Notes: generated by a model from the letters alone, not told the origin. 64,000 nt of DNA from Streptococcus parasanguinis ATCC 15912 (GCF_000164675.2 NC_015678.1:1054001-1118000), one strand, 5' to 3'. Counted from the first letter of the stretch, positions 16,987 to 26,619 are shown. A program made the numbers and translations.

Positions 16987-18237
16987 TTATTTTTCAATGT
17001 CAAAGCCGTAGAGTGTCGCAAGATAATCTTCTGGTTTTTCTGCTCGACGAATCAAACGGGCCTGCCCATCTTCTTGAAGCAAAACTTCTGCAGAACGCAA
17101 TTTGGCATTGTACTGATACCCCATTGAAAATCCATGGGCTCCGGTATCATGGATCACGAGCAAATCTCCAATCTCCGTCACTGGTAATTCACGTTGTTTA
17201 GCAAATTTATCGTTATTTTCACAGAGACTTCCCACAACATCGACCACTTCAGTCGGTCCATCTGGACGATCCATATTGGTAATATGGTGATAAGCACCGT
17301 ACATAGCCGGTCTAAGAAGGTTCACAGCTGAAGCATCGACACCCACATAGGTCCGGTAGGTTTTCTTTTTATGCGTCACTCTGGTTACCAAAAGACCGTG
17401 TGAAGCTAGCATAAAGCGACCAAGTTCGGTATAGATTTTCACATGGCCAAGTCCTGCCGGTTTGAGAATCTCATCAAAAACGCGGTGCACGCCTTCCCCA
17501 ATAATGGCAATATCATTTGGTTCTTGCTCTGGCTTGTAATTGACCCCAACTCCACCAGAGAGGTTGATGAAGCCCAAATGGACACCTGTTTTCTCGACGA
17601 CTTCCACTGCCAATTCAAAAAGTTGACGCGCTAGCTCTGGATAGTAATCGTTGGATACTGTATTAGAAGCTAACAAGGCGTGAATGCCAAACTCTTCCAC
17701 ACCCAGTTCTTTCAACTCGATAAAGGCTTGAATCAATTGCTCCTTGGTCATTCCAAACTTGGCTTCTTCCGGATTGTCCATAATATCGGTTCCCAGTTCA
17801 AAGACTCCACCAGGATTATAGCGACATGAAATAACCTTGGGGATGCTGGTCACAGACTTCAAGAAAGCAATGTCTTCATAGGCATCCAGATTGATGGTTG
17901 CCCCTAATTCACGAGCATAGACAAATTCATCGGCTGGCGTGTTGTTAGAAGAAAACATGATCTCTTTTCCACTAAAACCAAGTTTATCTGCCATTAACAA
18001 TTCGACGTAGCTGGCAGTGTCAACTCCACAGCCCTCTTCTTGCAAAATTTTTAGGATCGATGGGTTCGGAGTCGCCTTAATGGCAAAGTATTCTTTAAAA
18101 CCTTCATTCCAAGCAAAAGCTTGATGGAGGGCACGAGCCGTTTCACGAATTCCTGCTTCATCATAGAGATGGAAAGGGGTAGGGAATTCTTGGGTCAAGC
18201 TTTCTAATTGTTCACGGGTTACAAAAGGTGTTTTCAT
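16987..18237 (-). CDS. lysA: Diaminopimelate decarboxylase LysA
   Basis: 416 residues, PLP fold-type III decarboxylase forming lysine from meso-diaminopimelate. The PLP lysine is K54 in YFAIKATPNPSIL; the glycine loop is NLSGGVGVNY; the active-site cysteine from the other subunit is in GSLCENND. Streptococcal peptidoglycan uses lysine, so the product feeds both protein and wall. Promoter: TGC TATACT at 18269-18274. The ribosome site is weak (GAGCG). Confidence 0.95.
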   Translation of the reverse strand: MKTPFVTREQLESLTQEFPTPFHLYDEAGIRETARALHQAFAWNEGFKEYFAIKATPNPSILKILQEEGCGVDTASYVELLMADKLGFSGKEIMFSSNNTPADEFVYARELGATINLDAYEDIAFLKSVTSIPKVISCRYNPGGVFELGTDIMDNPEEAKFGMTKEQLIQAFIELKELGVEEFGIHALLASNTVSNDYYPELARQLFELAVEVVEKTGVHLGFINLSGGVGVNYKPEQEPNDIAIIGEGVHRVFDEILKPAGLGHVKIYTELGRFMLASHGLLVTRVTHKKKTYRTYVGVDASAVNLLRPAMYGAYHHITNMDRPDGPTEVVDVVGSLCENNDKFAKQRELPVTEIGDLLVIHDTGAHGFSMGYQYNAKLRSAEVLLQEDGQARLIRRAEKPEDYLATLYGFDIEK

Positions 18238-18268
18238 AAGCGCTCATTTCTATTCTTTAGTCACTATT

Positions 18269-18277
18269 AGTATAGCA
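18269..18277 (-). promoter_or_regulatory. Extended -10 of lysA
   Basis: On minus TGC followed by TATACT; predicted start near 18262, 25 bases before the start codon. No convincing -35. Confidence 0.5.
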
Positions 18278-18290
18278 CAAGTCGAAAGAC

Positions 18291-18319
18291 AAAAAAAGCC
18301 GAGGCAACTGCCCCAGCTC
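18291..18319 (-). terminator. Intrinsic terminator of the Bax-inhibitor-like gene
   Basis: AGCTGGGGC pairs with GCCTCGGCT (18298-18319), followed on minus by seven T. Confidence 0.8.
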
Positions 18320-18332
18320 AATTTCTCTTTGA

Positions 18333-19019
18333 TTAGTCGTTTCTTCCGAAGATACGAAGAAGGCTGATAAAGAGGTTGATAAAATCAAGATAAAGTTCCA
18401 AAGCCATCGCTACTGCCCAGCCTGTCGCAGGTTGACCATTTGTTTGATCATAGACATAGCGAATTTTTTGGTTATCCCAAGCTGTCAAGCCTGCAAAGAG
18501 GAAGACAGAGATAATACTCAAGATATAGTCCATTCCAGAACTTCTCAAGAACATGTTCACAACAGAAGCGATGATCACACCGATCAAGACTCCCATCAAG
18601 GCTCGTCCCATACCTGAAAGGTCTTTTTTCACGACGCGTCCGATAGCTCCCATGACAATAAACATCAAGGCACTGACCAAGAAAGCCTTATAAACTGTCG
18701 CTTGCATGTAGCGAGCAATGATAAAGCTCAAGGTAAAGCCATTCAAAGCTGAGTAGATCAAGAAGATCGGAAGAGCAGACGGGCTATTTTTAACAGCCTT
18801 CCCACTGGCAACAAAGACCAAGATCAATTCTACAACGACTGCTGCATAGTAAACCATTGGTGCTGTTGTCAAGATTTGAACGAAGAAATCTTGAAAGACT
18901 GTCATCATCAGGCCAGACACAAGGGCTGAAATCCCTACACCGATCCCAACTAATGAATAGATTTTATTATAAAAAGCATTCAATCCACTTTGTTCTTGGA
19001 TTACTGAATCATTATACAT
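18333..19019 (-). CDS. Bax inhibitor-1/YccA-type membrane protein
   Basis: 228 residues with seven hydrophobic segments, BI-1 family (UPF0005). The C-terminal signature is [19 protein letters not shown] followed by [23 protein letters not shown], including the paired acidic residues that form the pH-sensing gate in structural studies of BsYetJ. Likely a calcium-leak or stress-linked membrane protein; exact role unproven. The ATG follows GAAAGGAAC. It has its own terminator. Confidence 0.9.
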   Translation of the reverse strand: MYNDSVIQEQSGLNAFYNKIYSLVGIGVGISALVSGLMMTVFQDFFVQILTTAPMVYYAAVVVELILVFVASGKAVKNSPSALPIFLIYSALNGFTLSFIIARYMQATVYKAFLVSALMFIVMGAIGRVVKKDLSGMGRALMGVLIGVIIASVVNMFLRSSGMDYILSIISVFLFAGLTAWDNQKIRYVYDQTNGQPATGWAVAMALELYLDFINLFISLLRIFGRND

Positions 19020-19047
19020 ATAAACAAGTTCCTTTCAAATTTGTTTA

Positions 19048-19539
19048 CTATGATTTTAACATTTTTCGATGAAAAAATCTCCTTTTGGCCATCTTTTTAC
19101 GCCAAGGTTCTGAAGCTTCCTTAACAGCCCAGTATTTATCCACCATGGTCACCACGAAGGATTCTTTGTAGCGAGGCGGAGCAAGGGTAGCTCCCCACAT
19201 GTGTTTAATGATGATATCTTCTTCCTTAGCATTAAGATCTGTAATCTTTCGCGCATTTCTCACGGCAATGCGTGGATGGATCCAGGCGTGACTCTTGGTA
19301 AACTTGGTCTCGCGCCAATCATAGTAAAAGAGGTCATGCAAGAGGCCACCCCGAGCCGTACTTTTAGCATCCCAGCCAAATTTTTTAGCCAGTTTATAAC
19401 TAGTATAGCTAACATGAATGGAATGCTCCAAACGATTGGAATGAATATGATGAGGGATGTCGGCTAATTTTTGAACCTTAGGGTGCTGGATCAACTGTCC
19501 CACATAGGTCATGTATTCTTTGTCACGATGATATTGCAT
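19048..19539 (-). CDS. HD-domain phosphohydrolase
   Basis: 163 residues. HD motif LLHDLFYYDW (H68, D69) with an upstream histidine (H39 in NRLEHSIHVSY) and downstream histidines (KSHAWIHP, IIKHMWG) form a metal site of HD superfamily hydrolases acting on phosphoester substrates, often nucleotides. The substrate is not apparent. AGGTGGTGATCTG precedes the ATG. A short gap (28 bases) separates it from the BI-1 gene. Confidence 0.85.
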   Translation of the reverse strand: MQYHRDKEYMTYVGQLIQHPKVQKLADIPHHIHSNRLEHSIHVSYTSYKLAKKFGWDAKSTARGGLLHDLFYYDWRETKFTKSHAWIHPRIAVRNARKITDLNAKEEDIIIKHMWGATLAPPRYKESFVVTMVDKYWAVKEASEPWRKKMAKRRFFHRKMLKS

Positions 19540-19621
19540 CAGATCACCACCTTTTCTTGATAGGCTCTCCCAATAAGATTTCCACCAATTTCTTTTTTCA
19601 ACTTAAGTATACTGCTTTTTC

Positions 19622-20368
19622 TCAAAAATTCCTTAAATAAAACATCAAAATTCCAGCTGCTACTGCAACATTCAAACTCTCAGCCCGACCCGGCATGGTA
19701 ATATGAACCAGCTGGTCGGCTCGTGTAGCCATTTCTGGACTGATGCCCTTGCCTTCATTGCCCATTACCAAAATCAATTGATCAATCTGAGGGAGTTGAC
19801 GGTAATCGATGGAAGCTTCTGATAGCGTCGTTGCGAGGACCGCTAGATTGGATTGACTAGCTCGTTCAAACAGTTCTTCTCGGTCCAGTTTCCAGATAGG
19901 AAGATGGAAATGACTACCCTGCATGGATCGAAGAGTCTTGAGACTATAGAGATCTGCGGATGCTTTCGAAAGCATGACACCATCAAAGCCGGCTGCATCT
20001 GCTGTTCGAATCATGGTTCCCACATTACCTGGATCTTGGACATCCTCCAAATAGAGGTAACGACCTTGTAACTGATATGGAAGGACGGGTTGCTCTAGAA
20101 GAATCTCTGCGACAATTCCTTGAGGGGTCTTCGAATCAGCCAAGAGACTCAAGATCTCCGAAGTCACGACAGTGACGTTTTGGATATTCTCTACCCGGTC
20201 TAAATAGGCTTCTAAAACAAAGACCTGACGAATCTCCGCCTGATTTTCTACTGCCTCTTCAAAGAGATGCCAACCTTCAATGAGATAGGAATCTGTCCGA
20301 TATTTTTTTTGATGTAATTTTTTAGCATTTTTGATTACATTATTGGATTTAGACGTTATAATATTCAT
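19622..20368 (-). CDS. TrmH/SpoU-family RNA 2'-O-methyltransferase
   Basis: 248 residues: N-terminal L30e-like substrate-binding domain (1-95; YLIEGWHLFEEAVEN) and a SPOUT catalytic domain (DVQDPGNVGTMIRTADAAGF, LVMGNEGKGISPEM, ITMPGRAESLNVAVAAGI). It methylates rRNA or tRNA; the target base is not decidable here (RlmB- and TsnR-like proteins share this layout). Start chosen at 20368 because TGC TATAAT ends 6 bases before that ATG; the frame from 20404 would overlap the promoter. Divergent from acyP. Confidence 0.9.
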   Translation of the reverse strand: MNIITSKSNNVIKNAKKLHQKKYRTDSYLIEGWHLFEEAVENQAEIRQVFVLEAYLDRVENIQNVTVVTSEILSLLADSKTPQGIVAEILLEQPVLPYQLQGRYLYLEDVQDPGNVGTMIRTADAAGFDGVMLSKASADLYSLKTLRSMQGSHFHLPIWKLDREELFERASQSNLAVLATTLSEASIDYRQLPQIDQLILVMGNEGKGISPEMATRADQLVHITMPGRAESLNVAVAAGILMFYLRNF

Positions 20369-20383
20369 AGACCTATTATAGCA
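20369..20383 (-). promoter_or_regulatory. Extended -10 abutting the TrmH-family start (leaderless candidate)
   Basis: On minus TGC TATAAT (-10 at 20375-20380), AGGTCT, then ATG at 20368. No usable leader remains; no -35 match. Confidence 0.6.
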
Positions 20384-20423
20384 TAAAGAAAAAGAAGAAA
20401 TCATACCTCAGATAGATTTCTTC
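20384..20423 (-). terminator. Inverted repeat with T tract between divergent genes
   Basis: GAAGAAATC (20394-20402) pairs with GATTTCTTC (20415-20423). On minus it is followed by TTTTTCTTT, terminator-like, directly ahead of the TrmH-family promoter. On plus it would be a hairpin in the acyP leader. Confidence 0.45.
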
Positions 20424-20441
20424 GAGTCAAGGAGGATGAAC

Positions 20442-20720
20442 ATGCAAAAGGTAAAAATGATTGCCCAAGGACGGGTTCAAGGAGTTGGTTTTCGCTGGGG
20501 AGTCTGCAGTCTTGCTTTAGAGATCGGTGGGATTACTGGCCGTGTCTGGAACAATGACGATGGGACGGTTGGTATTCTAGCTCAGGCAGAGTCTAGCAGT
20601 CAAATGGCCAAATTCATCCAAGAAATACGCAAAGGTCCTACGCCGTTTGCGCATGTGACTTATTTGGATGTTACGCTAGCAAACTTTGAAAACTATAAGG
20701 ACTTCAAAATTTCAAATTAA
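20442..20720 (+). CDS. acyP: Acylphosphatase
   Basis: 92 residues; hydrolyses acyl phosphates such as acetyl phosphate and 1,3-bisphosphoglycerate. The signature GRVQGVGFRWGV contains the phosphate-binding arginine, and GRVWNNDDGTV holds the catalytic asparagine. AAGGAGG lies 6 bases before the ATG at 20442; the ATG at 20436 touches it directly and is less likely. Followed by yidC at 78 bases. Confidence 0.94.
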   Translation: MQKVKMIAQGRVQGVGFRWGVCSLALEIGGITGRVWNNDDGTVGILAQAESSSQMAKFIQEIRKGPTPFAHVTYLDVTLANFENYKDFKISN

Positions 20721-20797
20721 GACTAGAGAACTATTGTGTATTTTCAAAAAAAACAGTAGAATAGAAAGGTAACATTTTAAAAAAGAAGGAACGATTT

Positions 20798-21715
20798 GTG
20801 AAAAAAAATAAACTTGCATTATTGGCATCGATGGGACTAGCTTCGCTCGTCTTCTTATCAGGATGCGTGAGTGTCGATCGGAAAACTGGAAATCCAACTG
20901 GATTGATTTGGAATCTTCTTGGCCGTCCAATGGGCGAAGCCATCAAATTCTTTGCTAATAACCTTGGCTTGGGCTTTGGGATCGGGATTATTATCGTCAC
21001 CTTGATCGTGCGTTTAATCATCTTGCCACTTGGTTTGTACCAATCATGGAAGGCAACCTACCAATCTGAAAAGATGAACTACTTGAAGCCTATCCTTGGA
21101 CCAATCCAAGAGCGCATGAAGAACGCTAGCACACAAGAAGAAAAGCTATTGGCGCAACAAGAATTAATGGCTGCTCAACGTGAAAATGGGGTCAGCATGT
21201 TTGGTGGAGTTGGATGTTTACCACTCTTGATCCAAATGCCATTCTTCTCTGCCCTTTTCTTTGCGGCTCAGCACACCAAAGGGGTAGCAGAAAGTAGTTT
21301 CCTTGGTATTGCTCTTGGAAAACCAAGCTTGCTCTTGACAGCTATCGTAGCGGTTCTCTACTATATCCAAAGTATGCTCTCTCTTCATGGGATTGAAGAT
21401 GAAACCCAAAAGGAAAGTATGCGTAAAGCATCACTGATGAGCCCGATTATGATCGGTGTCTTCTCATTGATCTCTTCAGCCGGAGTGACTCTTTACTGGG
21501 TAGTCGGTGGGGTGATCCAAATTATCCAACAATTTGTCATCAACTACTTGATTCGTCCAAATCTTCGCAAACGGGTCGCTGAGGAATACAAAAACAATCC
21601 TCCAAAAGCGACTAGTCACCGTGTGAAAAAAGACGTTACACCAACTGCAACGACACAAATTCAACACAAACCAAAAAACAACCGCAATGCAGGAAAACAA
21701 CGCAATAGAAAGTAG
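20798..21715 (+). CDS. yidC: Membrane protein insertase YidC (YidC2-like, lipoprotein form)
   Basis: 305 residues starting with GTG after AAGAAGGAAC. A lipoprotein signal with lipobox LSGC puts the lipidated cysteine at 23. Five membrane helices follow, with the hydrophilic-groove arginine in LIVRLIILPLGLYQSW and the cytoplasmic helical hairpin MNYLKPILGPIQERMK. The C-terminal tail of about 60 residues is strongly basic (RKRVAEEYKNN...NRNAGKQRNRK), the mark of the streptococcal YidC2 paralogue, which contacts ribosomes. A second paralogue usually lies near rnpA, outside this window. Confidence 0.94.
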   Translation: MKKNKLALLASMGLASLVFLSGCVSVDRKTGNPTGLIWNLLGRPMGEAIKFFANNLGLGFGIGIIIVTLIVRLIILPLGLYQSWKATYQSEKMNYLKPILGPIQERMKNASTQEEKLLAQQELMAAQRENGVSMFGGVGCLPLLIQMPFFSALFFAAQHTKGVAESSFLGIALGKPSLLLTAIVAVLYYIQSMLSLHGIEDETQKESMRKASLMSPIMIGVFSLISSAGVTLYWVVGGVIQIIQQFVINYLIRPNLRKRVAEEYKNNPPKATSHRVKKDVTPTATTQIQHKPKNNRNAGKQRNRK

Positions 21716-21746
21716 TACAAACTTCTAAATTCTAGCGGAATTACTG

Positions 21747-21780
21747 AAGCACCTGAACCCTCTAGTTCAGGTGCTTTTTT
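21747..21780 (+). terminator. Strong intrinsic terminator of yidC
   Basis: AAGCACCTGAAC (21747-21758) pairs with GTTCAGGTGCTT (21765-21776), then T6. Confidence 0.92.
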
Positions 21781-21940
21781 AATCCCTTTCAATCAATCAA
21801 CGAAAAATTTACACCCTCACAAGTGGATTAAGAGCACAAAGAAGCAAGTCCTCTTTGAGTGCTTGCTTTAAGACCGTTTTTACCTAAGTAATGTTAAAAA
21901 ATAAAATGATATAAACTATTAGGTTCATAGAGCAGATACC

Positions 21941-22101
21941 GAAACTTTCCGCCGTGAGAAAAGTGCCTGAAACAATTATGTTTCAGGCACTAGGGGAGTT
22001 TTGAAACCTTAGGTTCAAAACTAAGTCATGGAACTTCGTAGAAGTTCGCTGACGTCCGTACTCACTTAAGGAAAGGTTCTAAGAGGACTTTGTCTTTAAT
22101 C
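21941..22101 (-). repeat. Dispersed three-hairpin repeat, copy A
   Basis: Read on minus it lies just downstream of greA. Hairpins: GAACTTC/GAAGTTC (22031-22047); AGTTTTGAACC/GGTTTCAAAACT (21997-22022); a perfect 12-bp stem GTGCCTGAAACA/TGTTTCAGGCAC (21963-21990) followed by TTTTCT. It matches 47060-47215 (plus strand) with compensatory stem changes. The rest of the gap (21781-21940) holds only a weak AAGCAAG/CTTGCTT inverted repeat near 21842-21868. Confidence 0.8.
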
Positions 22102-22137
22102 TGAAACAAGCCCTTTTGGAGAGCCTGCCCTTTATAT

Positions 22138-22620
22138 TTATGCTGTTTTTTCTACGTTCAAAATTTTCACTTGGTAGCTTCCAGCTGGTGTCTCAACAGT
22201 GACAACGTCACCTGTCTTCTTACCAATCAATGCGTGACCGATTGGGCTTTCGTTCGAGATCTTCCCTGCAAAGGCATCTGCCCCTGCTGAACCGACGATG
22301 CTGTATACTTCTTCATCTGTTTCGCCAACTTCTTGAACTGTAACGGTTTTTCCGATCGCTACTTCGTCTACTGCAACAGCGTCACTATCGACGATTTCCG
22401 CATAACGGATTTTTGTTTCCAAACTAGAGATTTGACCTTCCACAAAAGCTTGCTCATCTTTTGCTGCTTCGTACTCAGAGTTTTCTGAGAGGTCACCGTA
22501 TGAGCGAGCGATCTTGATCCGTTCTACCACTTCAGGTCGACGGACCAATTTCAATTCTTCTAATTCTAGTTCTAATTTTTCTTTTTCTGCTAGGGTCATT
22601 GGGTATGTTTTTTCTGCCAT
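22138..22620 (-). CDS. greA: Transcription elongation factor GreA
   Basis: 160 residues: N-terminal coiled coil (residues 8-75, [20 protein letters not shown]; tip [15 protein letters not shown] with the catalytic acidic pair) and C-terminal FKBP-like domain ([22 protein letters not shown]). It enters the RNA polymerase secondary channel and stimulates transcript cleavage. Start at 22620 ([14 protein letters not shown]) rather than 22668; AAAGAGAAGAATA precedes it. mltG-greA order is standard in streptococci. Confidence 0.96.
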   Translation of the reverse strand: MAEKTYPMTLAEKEKLELELEELKLVRRPEVVERIKIARSYGDLSENSEYEAAKDEQAFVEGQISSLETKIRYAEIVDSDAVAVDEVAIGKTVTVQEVGETDEEVYSIVGSAGADAFAGKISNESPIGHALIGKKTGDVVTVETPAGSYQVKILNVEKTA

Positions 22621-22677
22621 TATTCTTCTCTTTCTATTATTTGAATGAAAAAGCTGTGGACGCGCCACATGCTTTTT

Positions 22678-24171
22678 CTAGTTTGAACTTGCTTGTGTCA
22701 ATTTACTATTGACGTGTTCTTCTACATTTTTATTGTGTTCTTCGTATGTCTTAGCGAAGAAGACTTCACCATTTTCGACATTTGCAACAAAATACAAGTA
22801 GTCTGTCTTACTTGGGTTCACCGCCGCTTCGATCGCTGATACTCCAGGGTTATCCACTGGACCAGGCATCAAACCGGTATTCTTATAAATATTATAAGGT
22901 GAATCCAGCTCTGTATCGATCGTTGCATCTTCTTTCAAGGTCGTCTTTTGACCAAGCTTCCCTTCGGCATAAAGAATTGCAATATTACTTTGCAAAGGCA
23001 TGTCTTGGTTCAAACGGTTATAGAAGACACTTGCGATATCTTTGCGGTCTTGATCCGTCGCCCCTTCTTTTTCAACCAAGGAAGCAAGGGTCAATACTTC
23101 GTTTACATTGATGTTCTTGCTCTCAAGTGTTTCATAATACGGGGTTAAGTTTTGATCCATGGCCGCCAGCATCTGATCGATCATTTCTTTCACTGTGGTA
23201 TCTTTCCCATAGTTATAAGTTGCTGGGAAAAGATAACCTTCCAAACGGTAGCGAACACCAGAATCCTTACTTGGCAGGTTAGCCAAGAGCTTAGGATATT
23301 TGGCCACCATCTTCTCAATAAAGGCATCATCCTGGACAGCCTTCAAGAAATCTTCTTTCTTAAATGGAGTCTTTCCTGCCTTCTTACTAGAGACATCTGC
23401 TGTGATAGCCGTCGCAATCTGATCAATGGTATAGCCTTCTGGAATCGTCACCTTTCCAAGAACTGGAGCCTGAGGAGTTTTGGTCCCCTCTTCCTGCAGT
23501 TTTTGGATAATGGTTTCTAGATCCATGCTCTTTTGAAGGTTGAAATAACCGGATTTAAAATTGCTATAGTTCTTGAATTTGGTATAGTAGTTAAAGAACT
23601 GACCATTTTTCACGAGTCCTTTTTTCTCAAGGATCGCGCCAATCTCACGATTACTTGAACCTGCTGGAATCTCAACCGTCACGAATTCTGTTGCATTTTT
23701 ATCCATTGGCTTGACAGCTGAGTGGATATAGGTCACTGCAAAGATCCCTGTAGCCACGATCACAACCAGCAAAAGGCTGACCACTGTCCGCACAATTCGT
23801 TTAGCGATTTTATTTTGTTTCTTTTGTTTTTGTTGGCGCTGGTTACGAGAAGAGCGCGATAAGCTTTCCTCTACCGGTTCCTGACTTGGTTCTTTTATAA
23901 AAGGCTTTGTGGACTCACTCTTTTCTTCTACAATAGGAGTCGCCTTTTCTGGCTCCACTGGTATTTCTGTGGAAGCCACAACAGCTTCTTCTTTTGGAGG
24001 TGGTGTTGCTTCTTCCTCCTCTTTCAGTGAAGAAGGGGTTTCAATGCTTCGATCAGGTAGATCATACTCTTTTTCGATCTTTAGAAGTTGCTCATTTGCC
24101 TCTTCTAAGTCTCTGAGGATCTGCTCTTTGAAGCTTAATAACTTCTCACTGTCTTGTGATTTATCAGTCAA
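22678..24171 (-). CDS. mltG: Endolytic murein transglycosylase MltG
   Basis: 497 residues. A cytoplasmic N-terminus of about 125 residues rich in Glu/Pro/Lys, one membrane helix (VVSLLLVVIVATGIFAVTYIH), then an extracellular LysM-like and YceG domain with the catalytic glutamate in LASLVEKEGATDQDR. It cuts nascent glycan strands and works with the elongasome. Start: TTG at 24171 sits 8 bases after GGGAGG; the ATGs at 24189-24192 would put that site inside the gene. The serine/glutamate-rich tract near the N-terminus is unusually long but typical of pneumococcal MltG. Confidence 0.93.
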   Translation of the reverse strand: MTDKSQDSEKLLSFKEQILRDLEEANEQLLKIEKEYDLPDRSIETPSSLKEEEEATPPPKEEAVVASTEIPVEPEKATPIVEEKSESTKPFIKEPSQEPVEESLSRSSRNQRQQKQKKQNKIAKRIVRTVVSLLLVVIVATGIFAVTYIHSAVKPMDKNATEFVTVEIPAGSSNREIGAILEKKGLVKNGQFFNYYTKFKNYSNFKSGYFNLQKSMDLETIIQKLQEEGTKTPQAPVLGKVTIPEGYTIDQIATAITADVSSKKAGKTPFKKEDFLKAVQDDAFIEKMVAKYPKLLANLPSKDSGVRYRLEGYLFPATYNYGKDTTVKEMIDQMLAAMDQNLTPYYETLESKNINVNEVLTLASLVEKEGATDQDRKDIASVFYNRLNQDMPLQSNIAILYAEGKLGQKTTLKEDATIDTELDSPYNIYKNTGLMPGPVDNPGVSAIEAAVNPSKTDYLYFVANVENGEVFFAKTYEEHNKNVEEHVNSKLTQASSN

Positions 24172-24204
24172 ATAATTGACCTCCCTCATCATAATCCTTA
24201 ATAT

Positions 24205-24233
24205 TATATCTTAAAAGATTTAGAAAAGCAATA
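24205..24233 (-). promoter_or_regulatory. Promoter of mltG-greA
   Basis: On minus TTGCTT, 17-base spacer, perfect TATAAT (about 24205-24210), 34 bases before the TTG start codon. Confidence 0.5.
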
Positions 24234-24263
24234 CAAATCGCCCTTCTTCTTCAAAATACCTAT

Positions 24264-24776
24264 TTAATCAAGGTTTTCATTTCCCCAGACCAGATTGTGC
24301 CAAACTTCACCCGCATATTGGGATTTCGAAAGACCTTCATTGGTGAATCCTTGCTTCTCGTAATAAGGAATCAAATAATCATGACAGGTTAGATTGATCC
24401 CTTGACGATGATCTTTCACCGCAATCTCTTTCATCGCCTCAAGCAAGAGGGTTCCAACCCCTAGCCCTTGGGCTTCTTTGGCAATGGATAGACTCGTAAT
24501 GGAAATAAAACCCTGTTCTAGATGGCTTAGATCTTCAACCTCTGAAAAAGAGGAATCGATCAAATAGCGCTCCGGTCTAACAGGTCCTTCTAAATACCCT
24601 AAAATCTGACCTTGGCACTCTGCTACAAGAAAAGTCGCTTGAATCTTTTCGATATGATCTCTTAAAATCTCACGCGCAATCGCTTCTTCTTCTGAGAAAT
24701 TCTCAAGCTCAATGCGCTCGATAGCATCCAAATCCTGCAGCTCTGCTTGTCTAATGTGAATTTTTTCTTTCATCAT
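24264..24776 (-). CDS. GNAT-family N-acetyltransferase
   Basis: 170 residues with the GNAT fold: N-terminal HIRQAELQDLDAIERIE, the acetyl-CoA pyrophosphate loop AQGLGVGTLLLEAMKEIA (motif A, Q/RxxGxG/A), and C-terminal YYEKQGF. Acceptor unknown. It starts 9 bases after the stop of the second GNAT gene; two adjacent ATGs are possible. The pair sits between murC and mltG, a conserved streptococcal position. Confidence 0.88.
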   Translation of the reverse strand: MMKEKIHIRQAELQDLDAIERIELENFSEEEAIAREILRDHIEKIQATFLVAECQGQILGYLEGPVRPERYLIDSSFSEVEDLSHLEQGFISITSLSIAKEAQGLGVGTLLLEAMKEIAVKDHRQGINLTCHDYLIPYYEKQGFTNEGLSKSQYAGEVWHNLVWGNENLD

Positions 24777-24785
24777 TTACTCTTT

Positions 24786-25202
24786 CTATCGTTCCCAAAC
24801 CATATGGACACCTCGATCAGACTCAGCTTCATCTCGAAATCCTTGCTGGGCAAAGTAAGAAAGTAAGTTTTCTGAACAATCGATCCAAATAGCTTTCTTT
24901 TCCTTTTGAACAGCTAGATCCTTTAAAGCAGCGATCAGAATAGCACCATATCCTTGACCTTGAAAAGTTGGCCTCACTGCTAATCGCAATACGATGAGGT
25001 CCCCCTTTAAATGATGGTCTTCTGTCGCCAACAAGTAAGCCACAGTATCGCCACCTTGCTCTGCAAGCAAAGAAATGGCTTCCTTCGAACCTAGCGCTTC
25101 CTCAAGAGTGGCCCTGTGCTCCTTTCCTTCATTGTCATGAAGTTCTTCTTCTAGCAATAACAGCTGTTCTTGATCAGCCGGGGTGATTTGTCGAATCATC
25201 AT
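24786..25202 (-). CDS. GNAT-family N-acetyltransferase
   Basis: 138 residues: IRQITPADQEQLLLLEEEL, acetyl-CoA loop PTFQGQGYGAILIAALKDLA and LLSYFAQQGF. Smaller than and clearly related in fold to its neighbour, so an old tandem pair is possible. GGAG precedes paired ATGs at 25202/25199. Substrate not inferable. Confidence 0.87.
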   Translation of the reverse strand: MMIRQITPADQEQLLLLEEELHDNEGKEHRATLEEALGSKEAISLLAEQGGDTVAYLLATEDHHLKGDLIVLRLAVRPTFQGQGYGAILIAALKDLAVQKEKKAIWIDCSENLLSYFAQQGFRDEAESDRGVHMVWER

Positions 25203-25284
25203 CCTGCTCTCCTCATTTCATGATTCTTCAGCGGACAGATAAATTTGAGTCTGGAACCAATCGATTCCAGACTCAATCATCTCT

Positions 25285-26619
25285 TTATTGTACACTATGT
25301 GTCAAACTAGATAATAAACGCTCAAATGAGTATTCATAGGTTTGAATATCTCCAGCTCCCATAAAGACATAGACCGCATTGTCATGGTCAAGAAGAGGAG
25401 AAACATTCTCAGCTGTAATAATCGCTGAACGTTTGACAATTTTTGCTTCCAAATCTTCAACCTTCACATCTCCGTGATCGACTTCCCGTGCAGAACCATA
25501 GATCTGTGCCAAGTAAACAGCATCTGCTTGATTCAACGCTTCAGCAAATTCATCTAAGAGGGCAATGGTCCGTGTAAAGGTGTGTGGTTGGAAAATGGCT
25601 ACGATTTCTTTACTTGGATATTTTTGACGAGCCGCATCCAAGGTAGCAATAATTTCTGTTGGATGATGCGCAAAGTCATCGATGATCACTGTTCCGTTAA
25701 CCACTTTTTCAGTAAAGCGGCGTTTCACTCCAGCAAAAGTCTTCAAATGCTCGCGGACCAAATTTAAGTCAAATCCTGCAATATGAAGCAAGCCAATAAC
25801 TGCTGTAGCATTCATGATGTTGTGGCGACCAAAAGTTGGGATATGGAATTGCCCCAAGTCTTCTCCACGGAAATGAACATTGAAGGTTGACCCAGTCGTT
25901 GAACGAAGCAAATTGCTTGCTACAAAATCATTATTCTCTTTGTCAAAACCATAGTAATAAATTGGTGCAGATGAGGTAATCCGACGCAATTCTTTGTCTT
26001 CCCCGTAGATGAAAAGTCCCTTACTGATTTGTTTAGCATAATCGTTAAAGGCATTAAAGACATCTTCTAAACTTGTGAAATAGTCTGGATGGTCGAAGTC
26101 AATATTGGTGATGATACTGTATTCAGGATGATAAGGCATAAAGTGGCGTTCATACTCATCTGATTCAAAAACAAAGTATTTAGCTGCAGCAGAGCCACGA
26201 CCTGTCCCATCACCAATCAAATAACTGGTATCGGTGATATTTGATAAGACGTGAGAAAGCATCCCTGTTGTTGAGGTTTTTCCGTGTGCTCCGGCAACCC
26301 CCATGCTGACGAAGTCACGCATAAATTCACCAAGAAATTCATGGTATCGTTTATAGGTTAGGCCGTGCTCATCTGCATAAGCGATTTCCACATTGTTATC
26401 TGGACGGAAAGCATTCCCAGCAATGAGGATTTTGTCCCCTTCTAAATTTTTCACATCAAATGGATAAATTTTAATTCCTGCTTGTTCCAAGCCACGTTGC
26501 GTAAAGTAATACTTTTCAACATCTGACCCCTGAACTGTATGTCCCATTTGGTGAAGCATGAGAGCTAAAGCACTCATCCCTGCTCCTTTAATTCCAATAA
26601 AATGGTATGTGTTAGACAT
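25285..26619 (-). CDS. murC: UDP-N-acetylmuramate--L-alanine ligase MurC
   Basis: 444 residues; adds L-alanine to UDP-MurNAc in the cytoplasm. Rossmann motif [14 protein letters not shown] (8-20), ATP loop GAHGKTSTT (110-118), central EYDR-like [14 protein letters not shown], and C-terminal [21 protein letters not shown] precedes the ATG. It follows the 216-residue protein by 9 bases. Confidence 0.96.
   Translation of the reverse strand: MSNTYHFIGIKGAGMSALALMLHQMGHTVQGSDVEKYYFTQRGLEQAGIKIYPFDVKNLEGDKILIAGNAFRPDNNVEIAYADEHGLTYKRYHEFLGEFMRDFVSMGVAGAHGKTSTTGMLSHVLSNITDTSYLIGDGTGRGSAAAKYFVFESDEYERHFMPYHPEYSIITNIDFDHPDYFTSLEDVFNAFNDYAKQISKGLFIYGEDKELRRITSSAPIYYYGFDKENNDFVASNLLRSTTGSTFNVHFRGEDLGQFHIPTFGRHNIMNATAVIGLLHIAGFDLNLVREHLKTFAGVKRRFTEKVVNGTVIIDDFAHHPTEIIATLDAARQKYPSKEIVAIFQPHTFTRTIALLDEFAEALNQADAVYLAQIYGSAREVDHGDVKVEDLEAKIVKRSAIITAENVSPLLDHDNAVYVFMGAGDIQTYEYSFERLLSSLTHSVQ

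Noticed and set aside
18237-18280. lysA as a fourth leaderless gene
   Set aside because: Its extended -10 is about 31 bases from the ATG, leaving a normal leader of about 25 bases.
22620-22668. Longer greA start at 22668
   Set aside because: The extra residues ([16 protein letters not shown]) are unlike GreA, and a ribosome site precedes the ATG at 22620.
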